Shown here piece after piece: positions 26,976 to 35,388 of a DNA stretch of 61,094 bases. This DNA is from Rhodospirillaceae bacterium (GTDB taxonomy: Bacteria > Pseudomonadota > Alphaproteobacteria > Rhodospirillales > Rhodospirillaceae): NCBI GenBank assembly GCA_019694335.1, contig JAIBCD010000014.1:1-61094 (forward strand), written 5' to 3'. The notes beneath the pieces are model-generated. The model worked only from the letters and a program-made list of their open reading frames with translations, made no database searches and was not told the DNA's origin. Both the position numbers and the translations under genes were made by a program. The first letter of the stretch is position 1. Every line of letters starts with the position of its first letter.

Positions 26976-27146
26976 ATGACACAGCATCTAGGAGCCCCGC
27001 CCCAGCCATGGGGGGGTCTTGAGAGCCCTCTTCACATGGTCGCGCAACCACCAGCGCCGGACTCCGGCGCGCGGCGCGACGTCACCGCAATCGCCCTAGT
27101 CCTCGGTTATCTGGCCCGCAAGCGCGGCCGGCCCGCCGCGGGCTGA
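26976..27146 (+). CDS. Possible small protein near luxI
   Basis: This 56-codon frame starts at ATG 26976 with GGAG six bases upstream, a good ribosome-binding site. The product begins MTQHLGAPPQPWGG and ends in a basic segment (GYLARKRGRPAAG). An in-frame extension to 26823 is possible but has a weaker start. It has no recognised domain. It points away from luxI across the lux box, so it may be quorum-controlled. It could also be a chance frame in GC-rich DNA. Confidence 0.35.
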   Translation: MTQHLGAPPQPWGGLESPLHMVAQPPAPDSGARRDVTAIALVLGYLARKRGRPAAG

Positions 27147-27450
27147 ACCATGCGGAATCCGTCCTCGGCGAATCGCGGACGCCTGTCGCCTCAGCGGACC
27201 TCGCGCGCCGCCACATTCCGCTTCGGCGAACGGGAAGGCTTTCGCCCGCCGTGCCGCCTCGCGCACGCCAAAGCCGTCATCGTGCTGCTCGCGGCGATGC
27301 ACGACCGCGTCGCCAACGGCAACACCGACAAACGTAACGACGCCTGGGCCCACCCCGGGCGGACGCTGAACACCCGCGCCGGCATCAGCAGGCCTGCGCG
27401 GCGGACGGCCGAGAAACGGCCGCCGGCTCACGGGGAAATGGAGCACGTAC
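27147..27450. other. Stretch without a supported gene before the aminotransferase-like gene
   Basis: A 117-codon plus-strand frame (27150-27503) runs through but overlaps the next gene, has no recognisable motif and has an arginine/proline-rich composition typical of random GC-rich frames. I see no hairpin terminator. A promoter for the next gene probably lies here. Confidence 0.3.
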
Positions 27451-28749
27451 ATGACATATACGGCGGGATATTCGCCGACGGGACTCATCCGGGAAGCGCT
27501 TAGCAAGAAATCCGACCGCGCGCTCTCGGCCCTCGAGACCCGGACCGGCCACTCCTGGAAGTTGGCCATTGACCGGGCGCAAGTTCTTCCCGAACCCGCG
27601 GAATTGCCCGCGGCGCTCAACCTATTTATCCGGACCGCGGCCGGCGCGCGCGTCACCGATCTCGACGGCAACGCCTTCATCGACCTCTCGATGGGCTATG
27701 GCGCCCAGGTGCTCGGCCACAATCATCCCGTGGCCCGCGACGCGGTGCTGGCCCAGGCCGAGCGCGGCTGGGACTTCGGACTACCCGCCGCCGACCAGGT
27801 GGAACTGGCGCGGCTGATCCAGGCCGCCAGCCCGGCCAACGAACGGGTGATGCTGGTCAACTCCAGCGCCGACGCGCTGGCCGCGGCGATCTCCCGCGCG
27901 CAGATGTTCACCGGCCGCGAAGCTGTCGCCGTGTTCTCCGCGTCGTCCGACACGGGCGGCGAAGCCTGGACCTACGGCGACAACGCCGCGATCACGCGCC
28001 TGCGGCGCGACCCGCCGGCCGCGGTCGTGGTCGAGCCGGTGCAGACCGCGCTGCCGACACTCGATCACGTTGCCTGGCTCGCCGATCTCACCGCGGCCGC
28101 GCGAGCCGCGGGCGTGCTGGTGATCTTCGACGAAACCTATACCGGGTTTCGGCTGGCGTTCGGCGGCGCGCAGGAACTGCTGGGCGTGATGCCCGATCTT
28201 AGCGTGTATGGCCGCGCGGTTGGCGGCGGCCTGCCCTTGGGCGCGCTCGCGGGCCGCGCCGACATCATGCAGGGCCGCGCGCCGCAAGCGCCGTTCCACG
28301 GCAATCCCATCAGCATCGCGGCCGGCGTCGCCACGTTGCGCGAACTGCTCGCGCAACGTGCGGCGGTCTATCCCAAACTCAACGAGGCAGGGCGCAAACT
28401 GGCGGAGGATTTCAACGCGTTGTGCGCGGCCGAGCGCCTGCCGGCGGCGATGCGCGGCGTGGGCTCGATGTTCCGCATCGTGTTCGAAGCGGCGCCCGCC
28501 GCCGAGACGGCGTTCTACCTGTTCGCCCTCAGCCGCAGCATTTTCATCAACGCGTCCAAAACCGGATTCCTGTCTGCGGCGCACCGCGCCGCCGAGCTGG
28601 ATTACGCCGCCAGCGCCTTCGCCGAATCCCTGCGCGATGTGCGGGACGACGGCCTCTTCGCGCTCAATTCCGCGCGCGCCAAGACCGCGCACATGGTGCG
28701 CCAGCAGCCGCAGCGCCGGGGCGACATTCGCCGTGGGGAATTGCCGTAG
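27451..28749 (+). CDS. Class III aminotransferase homologue lacking the PLP lysine
   Basis: The 432-residue protein aligns with glutamate-1-semialdehyde aminomutase-type enzymes: DLDGNAFIDLSMGYGAQVLGHNHP near the start, VVVEPVQT, IFDETYTGFRLAFGG with the PLP aspartate D227, then YGRAVGGGLPLGA. In active enzymes the last motif is GK-x2-GGG; here R255 replaces the Schiff-base lysine. The phosphate-loop SGTEA is NSSADA, and the stretch holding the aromatic-His-Gly PLP motif is shortened. It is therefore likely a pseudoenzyme, perhaps a binding or scaffold protein. GGAG lies eight bases upstream of ATG. Confidence 0.85.
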   Translation: MTYTAGYSPTGLIREALSKKSDRALSALETRTGHSWKLAIDRAQVLPEPAELPAALNLFIRTAAGARVTDLDGNAFIDLSMGYGAQVLGHNHPVARDAVLAQAERGWDFGLPAADQVELARLIQAASPANERVMLVNSSADALAAAISRAQMFTGREAVAVFSASSDTGGEAWTYGDNAAITRLRRDPPAAVVVEPVQTALPTLDHVAWLADLTAAARAAGVLVIFDETYTGFRLAFGGAQELLGVMPDLSVYGRAVGGGLPLGALAGRADIMQGRAPQAPFHGNPISIAAGVATLRELLAQRAAVYPKLNEAGRKLAEDFNALCAAERLPAAMRGVGSMFRIVFEAAPAAETAFYLFALSRSIFINASKTGFLSAAHRAAELDYAASAFAESLRDVRDDGLFALNSARAKTAHMVRQQPQRRGDIRRGELP

Positions 28750-28777
28750 ATCGGGATTGAGCCGCCCGGGGCGCGCG

Positions 28778-29167
28778 CTACTTGGGCGTCGCGACCGCCG
28801 CGCCCAAGGCCTTCATCATGTCGGAGCAGCCCTTGTCGATGACCTTGCTGTCGACCTTATGATCGGCCGCGGCCTGCCGACGGCGCGCATCGCTCATGCA
28901 AGCATTCTCGAAAGTGGAGCGCACGCCGTCGACCAGATTGGGTGGGCAGGCGGTCTCCGCGCCCGGCCGCACCGACGAAGCGCCCGGCATTGACGGCTCA
29001 TAGACCGGCTTGTCGCCCACCATCATGCCGATCACCGGCGCGGTCGTGGGCATCAGGGCGCCTTTGGCATCGAAGAACTGCATCACGTTGCAACGCGGCT
29101 CGGCGGCAAATGCCGGGCCGGCGCTCACCATGACGGAAAGGATCGCAAGGCCCTTGAGAATCTTCAT
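28778..29167 (-). CDS. Small exported protein of unknown function
   Basis: The 129-residue protein has a signal peptide cleaved after about residue 22 (LAILSVMVSAGPAFA). The mature part holds four cysteines (PRCNVMQ, TACPPN, NACMSD, DKGCSD) that could form two disulfides in the periplasm. I do not recognise the family. It sits next to tRNA-Leu on the same strand. Confidence 0.7.
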   Translation of the reverse strand: MKILKGLAILSVMVSAGPAFAAEPRCNVMQFFDAKGALMPTTAPVIGMMVGDKPVYEPSMPGASSVRPGAETACPPNLVDGVRSTFENACMSDARRRQAAADHKVDSKVIDKGCSDMMKALGAAVATPK

Positions 29168-29186
29168 CGACGCTCTCTCAAAAGAG

Positions 29187-29273
29187 TGGTGCGGGTAGAG
29201 GGAATCGAACCCCCATGTCCGTAAGGACGGTAGATTTTGAGTCTACTGCGTCTACCAGTTCCGCCATACCCGC
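29187..29273 (-). tRNA. tRNA-Leu (anticodon CAA)
   Basis: On the minus strand the gene starts GCGGGTATGGCGGAA and ends with an encoded CCA at 29187-29189. The acceptor arm GCGGGTA pairs with TACCCGC. The anticodon loop CTCAAAA between GTAGA and TCTAC gives anticodon CAA, which reads UUG. There is a long variable arm (CGTCCTTACGGACAT) and a T-loop GTTCGATTC, as in class II leucine tRNAs. Confidence 0.95.
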
Positions 29274-29397
29274 GCGGTCTGCCTGCGGCCGAGACGAATA
29301 GAACAGAACACCCCGCAGTGTAAAGGGAAGCTAACCCCTCGTGTATTTTACAGCGTTTTAAGGCTAAAGTGCGGCCCAATCGGGGATAAAAGGCGTC

Positions 29398-29907
29398 ATG
29401 ACCATCATTACGGACCGAGGCTGGCAGGCAAGCGCCGTGGTGACTTTGGGCGCCGTAGCCGCGCTCACGGCCGCCTTCACCGCGGAGTACGGCTTCGGCC
29501 TGTTGCCCTGCACGGTGTGCTTCTGGCAGCGCGTGCCCTACGCCATGACCGTCCTGCTGGGCGCGTTGTCGCTGATGCCCGCGGTCGGCCCGCGCGAACG
29601 GCGCGTCGTGCTGTTCCACCTGGTCGGCTTGCTCGCGATCGACGCTGGCCTCGCTTTCTATCACGTCGGCGTCGAGCTTCATTGGTGGCCAGGTCCGTCC
29701 TATTGCTCGGGCGGCGGCCGCGGCGGCGTTTCCATGGGCGATCTCATGGCGGCGCTGGGCAAGGCGGGCAGCCCGAGCTGCGATCAACCCACTTATCTGT
29801 TCGGCGGCCCGATCTCCATGGCCGGCTACAATCTGATCCTGGCCAGCCTGCTCACCGCTTTCGCGCTCAAGGCCGCGCTCAAGAAGGAGTGGTGGGGCCG
29901 TGGCTGA
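29398..29907 (+). CDS. dsbB: DsbB-family disulfide bond formation protein
   Basis: The 169-residue inner-membrane protein has four hydrophobic helices. It has a CxxC pair (LLPCTVCFWQR) and a second periplasmic cysteine pair (PSYCSGG and SPSCDQP). By family it re-oxidises DsbA and passes electrons to quinone. The next gene, coq7, makes ubiquinone and overlaps it by eight bases, a functional link through the quinone pool. Confidence 0.92.
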   Translation: MTIITDRGWQASAVVTLGAVAALTAAFTAEYGFGLLPCTVCFWQRVPYAMTVLLGALSLMPAVGPRERRVVLFHLVGLLAIDAGLAFYHVGVELHWWPGPSYCSGGGRGGVSMGDLMAALGKAGSPSCDQPTYLFGGPISMAGYNLILASLLTAFALKAALKKEWWGRG

Positions 29908-30475
29908 GCCTGTGACCCATCGGGGGCGCATCACCGCCGAAAACCGCCTTCCCGGCGATGCTGACAAAGACACGCTGCTGGCCGAGATCGTGCGCGTCGA
30001 TCAGGCCGGCGAATATGGCGCGAAACGCATCTACGAAGGCCAGCTCGCGGTGCTGGGCAAGACCGACGTCGCCCCTGCCCTGAAAGCCATGCTGGCGCAG
30101 GAGGAGGAACACCTTCAGGCCTTCAACCGCATCATGGCGGAGCGCGCCGTGCGCCCTACCGCCCTGGAACCGGTCTGGCATATGGCGGGCTTCGCGCTCG
30201 GCGCCACCACGGCGCTTCTGGGCAAGGATGCCGCCATGGCCTGCACGGTGGCGGTCGAGAACGTCATCGCCGAACACTACGCCGAACAGGCCGCGCAATT
30301 GGGCGACGACGAGCGGGATCTGCGGGAGACAATCACCCGCTTCCGCGGCGACGAGCTGCATCACCGCGACGTGAGCCTCGCGCACGGCGCCGAGAACGCG
30401 CCAGCGTATCCCGTGCTGACGGCCGCGGTTTCCGCCGGCACACGGCTCGCCATCTGGCTTTCCAAGAAGATTTAA
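29900..30475 (+). CDS. coq7: Demethoxyubiquinone hydroxylase Coq7
   Basis: The 191-residue diiron protein hydroxylates demethoxyubiquinol in ubiquinone synthesis. Iron ligands appear in RVDQAGEYGAKRIYEGQ, QEEEHLQAFN, AVENVIAEHY and DELHHRD, the E/ExxH repeats of the ferritin-like fold. It starts with GTG 29900 inside dsbB; AGGAG lies about 11 bases upstream. Membrane association is by an amphipathic helix. Confidence 0.94.
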   Translation: MAEPVTHRGRITAENRLPGDADKDTLLAEIVRVDQAGEYGAKRIYEGQLAVLGKTDVAPALKAMLAQEEEHLQAFNRIMAERAVRPTALEPVWHMAGFALGATTALLGKDAAMACTVAVENVIAEHYAEQAAQLGDDERDLRETITRFRGDELHHRDVSLAHGAENAPAYPVLTAAVSAGTRLAIWLSKKI

Positions 30476-30525
30476 GCGGCCGCATTCCCCAAGCGGGAAC
30501 GCCCTGGCGAAAAAATCTGAGACTG

Positions 30526-31083
30526 CTAGACGGGATCCAGCTCGGTATCCCAGTAGAGATAGTCGCGCCAGCTTTCATGCAGATAGTTGGGCGGGAAACC
30601 GCGTCCGATCTCCTGCAGCTGGAACGAGCTCGGCCGGTACGGCCGGTACGAGGGATACATGCCGGCCTCGTGCGGCAGGCGCGAACCCTTCATCAGGTTG
30701 CACGCCGAACAGGCCGTCACCACATTCTGCCAGGTGGTGCGTCCGCCGCGCGAACGCGGAATGACATGGTCGAAAGTCAGGTCGTTGGTCGGGTGCTCGG
30801 TGGCGCAGTACTGGCAGGCGAAGCGGTCACGCAGGAACACGTTGAACCGGGTGAACGCCGGCGAGCGCTCCATGGGCGCGTATTTCTTCAGGCAAATGAC
30901 GCTCGGCAGGCGCATTTCCCAGCGCGGCGAACGCACGATGCGGTCGTATTCCTGCACCACCTGCACCCGGCCCAGGAAAACCGCCTTGATGGTTTCCTGC
31001 CACGGCCACACCGACAGCGGAAAATACGACAGCGGACGGAAGTCCGCATTCAAGACCAACGCCGGGCAAGTTTCGGGTGACAT
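30526..31083 (-). CDS. HNH endonuclease family protein
   Basis: The 185-residue protein has the HNH core at about residues 88-130: CQYCATEHPTNDLTFDHVIP, then NVVTACSACNLMKGSR. Two CxxC pairs bind a structural zinc ion, and the DH plus the later N/H form the catalytic site. Such stand-alone HNH proteins are widespread in alphaproteobacteria and their target is not known. No methylase or restriction partner is near, so a restriction role is not supported. Confidence 0.9.
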   Translation of the reverse strand: MSPETCPALVLNADFRPLSYFPLSVWPWQETIKAVFLGRVQVVQEYDRIVRSPRWEMRLPSVICLKKYAPMERSPAFTRFNVFLRDRFACQYCATEHPTNDLTFDHVIPRSRGGRTTWQNVVTACSACNLMKGSRLPHEAGMYPSYRPYRPSSFQLQEIGRGFPPNYLHESWRDYLYWDTELDPV

Positions 31084-31237
31084 GTCCCACTTACGCTGGC
31101 GCTTCAGGCGGAAGAACGACCGCCGGAAACGCGGGTGATCCTCAAACCGCCGTCACTCTAGCAAGTCCCGGACAAAATACAAAATGTGGTATTGATGACA
31201 CTCCCTCGCCACCAGATTGATCCCCCGACTTGGCCCG

Positions 31238-32062
31238 ATGATGCCTGACGTCACCCGGTTCGCGCCCAGCCCCACCGGCCTCCTGCATATCGGCCACGCC
31301 TATGCCGCCCTGTTCGCCGCCCAGGCCGGGCAGTTCCTGGTGCGGATCGAGGATATCGACACCGGCCGCTGCCGCCCCGAATTCGAGACCGCGATCTTCG
31401 AGGATCTGGCCTGGCTGGGACTGTCCTGGCCCCAGCCGGTGCGCCGCCAGTCCCGGCATTTCGCTGAATACCGCCAGGCCCTGGACCGCCTTTCGGGACA
31501 AGGGCTGCTCTACCCCTGTTTCTGCACCCGGGCTGACATCCAGCGCGAGATCGCCGCCGCCGCTGGCGCGCCGCACGGCCCGGACGGCCCTCTCTACCCC
31601 GGCACCTGCCGCAAGCTCAGCGACGCCGAACGCGGCGGCCGCATCGCCGCGGGCGCGCCCTATGCGCTCAGGCTCGCCATGGACCTGGCCTGCACCGCCG
31701 CCGGACCGCTGTCATGGCATGACGCGGCCCAAGGTGAACAACGCGCGGTGCCGGAACAGTTCGGCGATCTGGTGCTGGCGCGGAAAGACACGCCGGCCAG
31801 TTACCATCTTGCCTGCACCCTCGACGACGCGGCTCAGGGCGTGACCCTGGTGACGCGCGGCGTGGACCTGTTCGCGGCCACGCATGTCCACCGGCTGTTG
31901 CAGGCGCTGCTCGGGCTGCCCACGCCGCGGTACCACCATCACAAGCTCCTGGTGGACGCTTCCGGACGCAAGTTCTCGAAACGCGATCGGGCGCCGACCC
32001 TCAAGGCGCTGCGCGAGAGCGGCAAGACACCGACCGATGTTCGGGCCTTGGCGGGGTTCTAG
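31238..32062 (+). CDS. gluQRS: Glutamyl-Q tRNA(Asp) synthetase
   Basis: The 274-residue truncated glutamyl-tRNA synthetase paralogue attaches glutamate to queuosine in the anticodon of tRNA-Asp. It has the HIGH motif ([15 protein letters not shown]), the zinc site (PCFC, then YPGTC), and the KMSKS equivalent RKFSKRD, but no anticodon-binding domain. The start is uncertain: ATG 31238, ATG 31241 or TTG 31217, none with a clear ribosome-binding site. Its TAG is shared with convergent xerD (CTAG). It completes the function of the que operon in this window. Confidence 0.92.
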   Translation: MMPDVTRFAPSPTGLLHIGHAYAALFAAQAGQFLVRIEDIDTGRCRPEFETAIFEDLAWLGLSWPQPVRRQSRHFAEYRQALDRLSGQGLLYPCFCTRADIQREIAAAAGAPHGPDGPLYPGTCRKLSDAERGGRIAAGAPYALRLAMDLACTAAGPLSWHDAAQGEQRAVPEQFGDLVLARKDTPASYHLACTLDDAAQGVTLVTRGVDLFAATHVHRLLQALLGLPTPRYHHHKLLVDASGRKFSKRDRAPTLKALRESGKTPTDVRALAGF

Positions 32063-32958
32063 AGTTTCGCCTTCGCCAGCGGATGATTGTCGGCCACCAG
32101 GCGCTTCATGCGCTCGTCCAGCACATGGGTATAAATCTGCGTGGTCGAGATATCGGCGTGCCCCAGCATCTCCTGCAAACTCCTGAGATCGGCGCCATTG
32201 GCGAGGAGATGGGTCGCGAAGGAATGCCGCAGTACGTGCGGCGAAACCCGCGCGAGCGAGATGCCGGCCCGCGCCGCGACGGCCTTGAGCTGGGTGCTGA
32301 AGGCACCGCGGCTGAGATGGCCCTTGCGCCCGCCAGCGGGAAACAGCCAGGGCGACGACTTGAGCCTGGCCGGGACGAACTGCGCGCGGAACGGAAGATA
32401 GGCCTCGACCGCCGTGCGCGCGGCTTCGCCGACCGGCACCATGCGTTCCTTGTCGCCCTTGCCGCGCACGATGATCACACCCTTTCCGCGCACCGCCGCC
32501 AGCGGCAATGCCACCAGCTCCGAGACCCGCAGGCCGGTGGCGTAGAGCAATTCCACCAAAGCTGACATGCGGGCGCCCTCGGCGCCTTCGCGCTCACGCG
32601 CGGCCAACAGCAGTCTTTGGGTTTCATCCTCGCTCAGGAATTTCGGCAACGGACGGCCCAGGCGCGGGCTTTCCAGGGTCGCGGTCGGATCGTCGGCGCG
32701 CAAACCCTCGGCATAGAGGAACTTGTAGAACTGCCGCAGGCACGACAGCCGCCGCGCCGCCGTACGCGGCGCCATGCCGGCATCGTGAAGATGATCGATA
32801 TAACGCCGGAGATCGTCACGCGACGCCGCATCGGCCGGCTGGCCCTCGAGAAACCCGGCCAGGTCGCCGAGATCGCGGGCGTAAGCCTCGCGCGTGCGCG
32901 GGGACGCGCCGCGCTCAGCAGCCATCATCTCGAGGAAGGTTTCGACGTGCCTGTTCAC
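32059..32958 (-). CDS. xerD: Tyrosine recombinase XerD
   Basis: The 299-residue recombinase resolves chromosome dimers at dif together with XerC and FtsK. The N-terminal SAM-like core-binding domain is followed by the catalytic residues: Arg in TGLRVSEL, Lys in [10 protein letters not shown], HxxR in [14 protein letters not shown], His in [11 protein letters not shown] and Tyr in IYTHV. Length is standard. GTG 32958 is preferred; an upstream TTG at 33015 would add 19 non-conserved residues. It is housekeeping in type and I see no attachment site or integrated element nearby. Confidence 0.93.
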   Translation of the reverse strand: MNRHVETFLEMMAAERGASPRTREAYARDLGDLAGFLEGQPADAASRDDLRRYIDHLHDAGMAPRTAARRLSCLRQFYKFLYAEGLRADDPTATLESPRLGRPLPKFLSEDETQRLLLAAREREGAEGARMSALVELLYATGLRVSELVALPLAAVRGKGVIIVRGKGDKERMVPVGEAARTAVEAYLPFRAQFVPARLKSSPWLFPAGGRKGHLSRGAFSTQLKAVAARAGISLARVSPHVLRHSFATHLLANGADLRSLQEMLGHADISTTQIYTHVLDERMKRLVADNHPLAKAKL

Positions 32959-33019
32959 GCCAATGTTTCCCAGCGACGTGGGTACCGGTTCGCGCCCGAA
33001 AACATAGCCATACAAATCA

Positions 33020-33056
33020 GCTTTAGAAAATGATCAGGAGGATCATTTTCTAAAGC
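33020..33056 (-). terminator. 16-bp perfect hairpin before xerD
   Basis: GCTTTAGAAAATGATC (33020-33035) pairs perfectly with the inverted arm at 33041-33056 around AGGAG (CTCCT on the minus strand). The stop codon of the upstream gene lies in the arm. An intrinsic terminator or an RNA stability element between the exported protein gene and xerD is likely. Confidence 0.6.
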
Positions 33057-34993
33057 CCGTGAATCAGCGCCGATTCCACCGCCAGCGCGCGGGCGTCGGC
33101 GTCGCGGCCCACGGCCATCAGGCTTTCGATCACCTTCTGCAAGGTGGCGGGGGCGGCTTTGGCGGGGCCGTCACCGCCCAGCGCGATCAGCGACAAGGCC
33201 GCGGTTTCGCCGACGCGTTTTCCGCGCGCCGCCGCGGTCAATCCGTTCCACACCGCCGGACGTACATTGGCTACCTCCTGGTCGGCCTGATCGGCCTGAT
33301 CGTTCAGCCCCTGGGCAAAAAGGCTGGGGCTGACCGACTCACCCACGGCGATGAACAACGTGTAGAGCAGCTGGCGCTGGGAGGCGCGCACCACTTCCGG
33401 CACCGACGCGGCCCAGGTCCGGATCGCGCCGGCCGGCATCTCGCCTTCGGACGGCGACAGCAACCGTTCCAACGGCCATAGGTTATCGGCGATCACGCCC
33501 GCTTCCAGACTGTTGCGCGACATGCTGTGCAGGAGATCGAGCCAGGTCTTGGCCTTCGCGGTCTCGCCCGCCGCCAGCAGCGCGCGCGCGGCGGTGCCCG
33601 CGAACCACACCATCTCGGCCGAGGCTTCCATCTCGCCCAGCATCGCGGCATAGGCGCGGCCGACGACCGCGAGGTCGGGCCCCTTCTCGCCGCCGTCGAG
33701 GCGCGCGAGTTCCACCGCGCGGGTGATCACCTCGGCGCGCGCCGTGGGCACGGTCTGAGTCAGCGCCGACTGGAACAGGAGCGCGCGGCCGCGGATATCC
33801 TCGGGCGCCACCTTGGTCAGCAACGGCAGGTCGGTGTCCTGCTTGAGGTCGATGCCTTTATACAACTCGCGCAGCACCTCGGCGTCGAGGCTGCCCGCGG
33901 CCACCGCCTGCTCGGCCAGAACGATACGCGCTTCGATGGCTTTGCGCTGGCGGTCGCGGCGCGCGGGATCGGCGATGGGCTTGTCGCCCGGCAGGCCTTC
34001 CTCGGCGGTGGGGATGCGCGCCACCATGGACATCATCGCCGGCGACATTGCGTTGGAGGCGGGGCCCGCGTCGGGCAGCTTGGCGAGGGCGGGTGGCAGC
34101 GTCGCGCCCGCCTTCTTGATCATGGCATAAAGCAGCGGCGTGAGGGTGGTGACCGATGCGGGCGCCGGCTTGCGGCCGCCCTGCAGAAGGTCCACCGCCC
34201 AGAAGAACGCCGGATCGTCGGCCTTCTGCTCGCGCAGCACATCGAGGCCCAGCGCGGCCGCGGTGCCCTGCTCGGTCGCGATCTGGCAGAACACTTGAAG
34301 TTCCTGCCAATAAACTTCGCTCGATACCCGCAGCGCAGCCTGGCCCTCGGCGCAGGCGGCATTGAGGTGATCGCTCGCCAACTCGGCATCCACATGAATC
34401 CGTCGCAGCGCGTCGGTCATCTGGTCCGCCGGCACAAGTTCCAGCAAGGCGACGGTGTCGGCCCAGTCGCCCATGGCGACGAGATTCTGCACGCGCGCCT
34501 GCAGCAGGGCGGCGGCGTCGATGGTTTCGCCGGACGGCGGCGCGGCCGCCGCGGCATCGGCCGGCGCATCGGCGGCGGGCGCATCCGTTGCCACCGGCGG
34601 CGCGCCCGGCGACAGCAGCAGGTTCTGCGCGAGGCGCCGCGCGGCCGGCGAATTCACCCGCGCCGGAAATAGCGTCAGGATCTGCTTGAGGAACCCCGGG
34701 TCGGTGCCGGTCCACAGGTCGGGCGCGAACCCGCCTTTGCCGGTGCTCACCAGACCCAGGCGGTCGATGCCCGGCGCGGCCAGTTCGACGGTGGCGATGG
34801 AGGTGTCGGGCGCTTGATCCTTGGGCGCGTTGGGGTCCGGTTCCGGCAGGATCGAAACGGGCAAATTGCCGGCTTGCGACGGGGCGCCTTCGGCGGGCGC
34901 CGCCGTCTGCGCATGAGCGGCGCCGGCAACCGCCAGCGTGACGGCGATCGCCAGTCCGGCAGCGCGCGTCGTGATCCTATTTGAAGTGGTCAT
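33050..34993 (-). CDS. Large exported alpha-helical protein of unknown function
   Basis: The 647-residue protein begins with a signal peptide (LAIAVTLAVAGAAHAQ). A low-complexity alanine/proline-rich region (about residues 25-165) is followed by a helical domain that looks like repeated solenoid hairpins. No catalytic motif is seen. Homologues of this type commonly sit between xerD and the aroK-aroB operon in Rhodospirillales-like genomes. ATG 34993 overlaps the end of a 42-residue membrane peptide by 17 bases, so the two are coupled. Confidence 0.75.
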   Translation of the reverse strand: MTTSNRITTRAAGLAIAVTLAVAGAAHAQTAAPAEGAPSQAGNLPVSILPEPDPNAPKDQAPDTSIATVELAAPGIDRLGLVSTGKGGFAPDLWTGTDPGFLKQILTLFPARVNSPAARRLAQNLLLSPGAPPVATDAPAADAPADAAAAAPPSGETIDAAALLQARVQNLVAMGDWADTVALLELVPADQMTDALRRIHVDAELASDHLNAACAEGQAALRVSSEVYWQELQVFCQIATEQGTAAALGLDVLREQKADDPAFFWAVDLLQGGRKPAPASVTTLTPLLYAMIKKAGATLPPALAKLPDAGPASNAMSPAMMSMVARIPTAEEGLPGDKPIADPARRDRQRKAIEARIVLAEQAVAAGSLDAEVLRELYKGIDLKQDTDLPLLTKVAPEDIRGRALLFQSALTQTVPTARAEVITRAVELARLDGGEKGPDLAVVGRAYAAMLGEMEASAEMVWFAGTAARALLAAGETAKAKTWLDLLHSMSRNSLEAGVIADNLWPLERLLSPSEGEMPAGAIRTWAASVPEVVRASQRQLLYTLFIAVGESVSPSLFAQGLNDQADQADQEVANVRPAVWNGLTAAARGKRVGETAALSLIALGGDGPAKAAPATLQKVIESLMAVGRDADARALAVESALIHGL

Positions 34994-35105
34994 TGGGGAT
35001 GACTTTCTCGACGGTGGCCGTTGGCGGCGGCATGTCCCAGGTCGCCAGGAACACCGCTCCCCCCACCAGGAGCGCCAGCACGAGAACAATCACGATCTTC
35101 ACCAT
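34977..35105 (-). CDS. 42-residue membrane peptide conserved before the exported helical protein
   Basis: The frame begins MVKIVIVLVLALLVGGAVF, a single hydrophobic helix. It continues LATWDMPPPTATVEKVIP and ends NDHFK. From memory, the PPPTATVEKVIP tail resembles small proteins encoded at the same place in related alphaproteobacteria. The 3' end overlaps the next gene by 17 bases, so translation is coupled. It is probably inner-membrane anchored with a short periplasmic tail. Its role is unknown. It is below most length cut-offs and easily missed. Confidence 0.7.
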   Translation of the reverse strand: MVKIVIVLVLALLVGGAVFLATWDMPPPTATVEKVIPNDHFK

Positions 35106-35341
35106 ATTCGACCAACTCTCAAAAACTCTCCGGAACGCCGGCGCATTCTAGCCGTTTTACGGTTCGCTCGCGCGCCCAGCGACACTACGCAACGGAAGCG
35201 GGAATGTCCATTGCATCAATGGCTTGCGGGGAAATTTCGCGCCAGCGCCCGCACCTCTTTATAATATCGGCGTTTTCATTGGCGGGCTTCGCAAACGCTT
35301 GCCGGCGCGCCGCAGATAATACGACCAAATCAAGAACCTGG

Positions 35342-35374
35342 GCATGATCGCAATTCAAACGCACGCGATCATGC
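35342..35374. promoter_or_regulatory. 10-bp perfect inverted repeat before aroK
   Basis: GCATGATCGC (35342-35351) and GCGATCATGC (35365-35374) form a perfect inverted repeat separated by 13 bases. It ends 14 bases before the aroK ATG. It could be a regulator site or a 5'-UTR hairpin controlling the shikimate genes. Confidence 0.55.
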
Positions 35375-35388
35375 TCTAGAAACACCCG

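Noticed and set aside
27150-27503. 117-codon plus-strand frame before the aminotransferase-like gene
   Set aside because: Overlaps the well-supported start of the next gene and has random-like composition.
30526-31083. HNH protein as a restriction or anti-phage system
   Set aside because: No methylase, helicase or other defence gene is adjacent; it is a stand-alone conserved protein between housekeeping genes.
31081-31137. 18-codon very basic peptide frame (MSHLRWRFRRKNDRRKRG)
   Set aside because: It overlaps the HNH gene start on the other strand, and there is no independent evidence; most likely chance.
32059-32958. Tyrosine recombinase as sign of an integrated mobile element
   Set aside because: Sequence and neighbours fit housekeeping XerD; no direct repeats, attachment site or cargo genes were found, and the only tRNA gene nearby is not interrupted.
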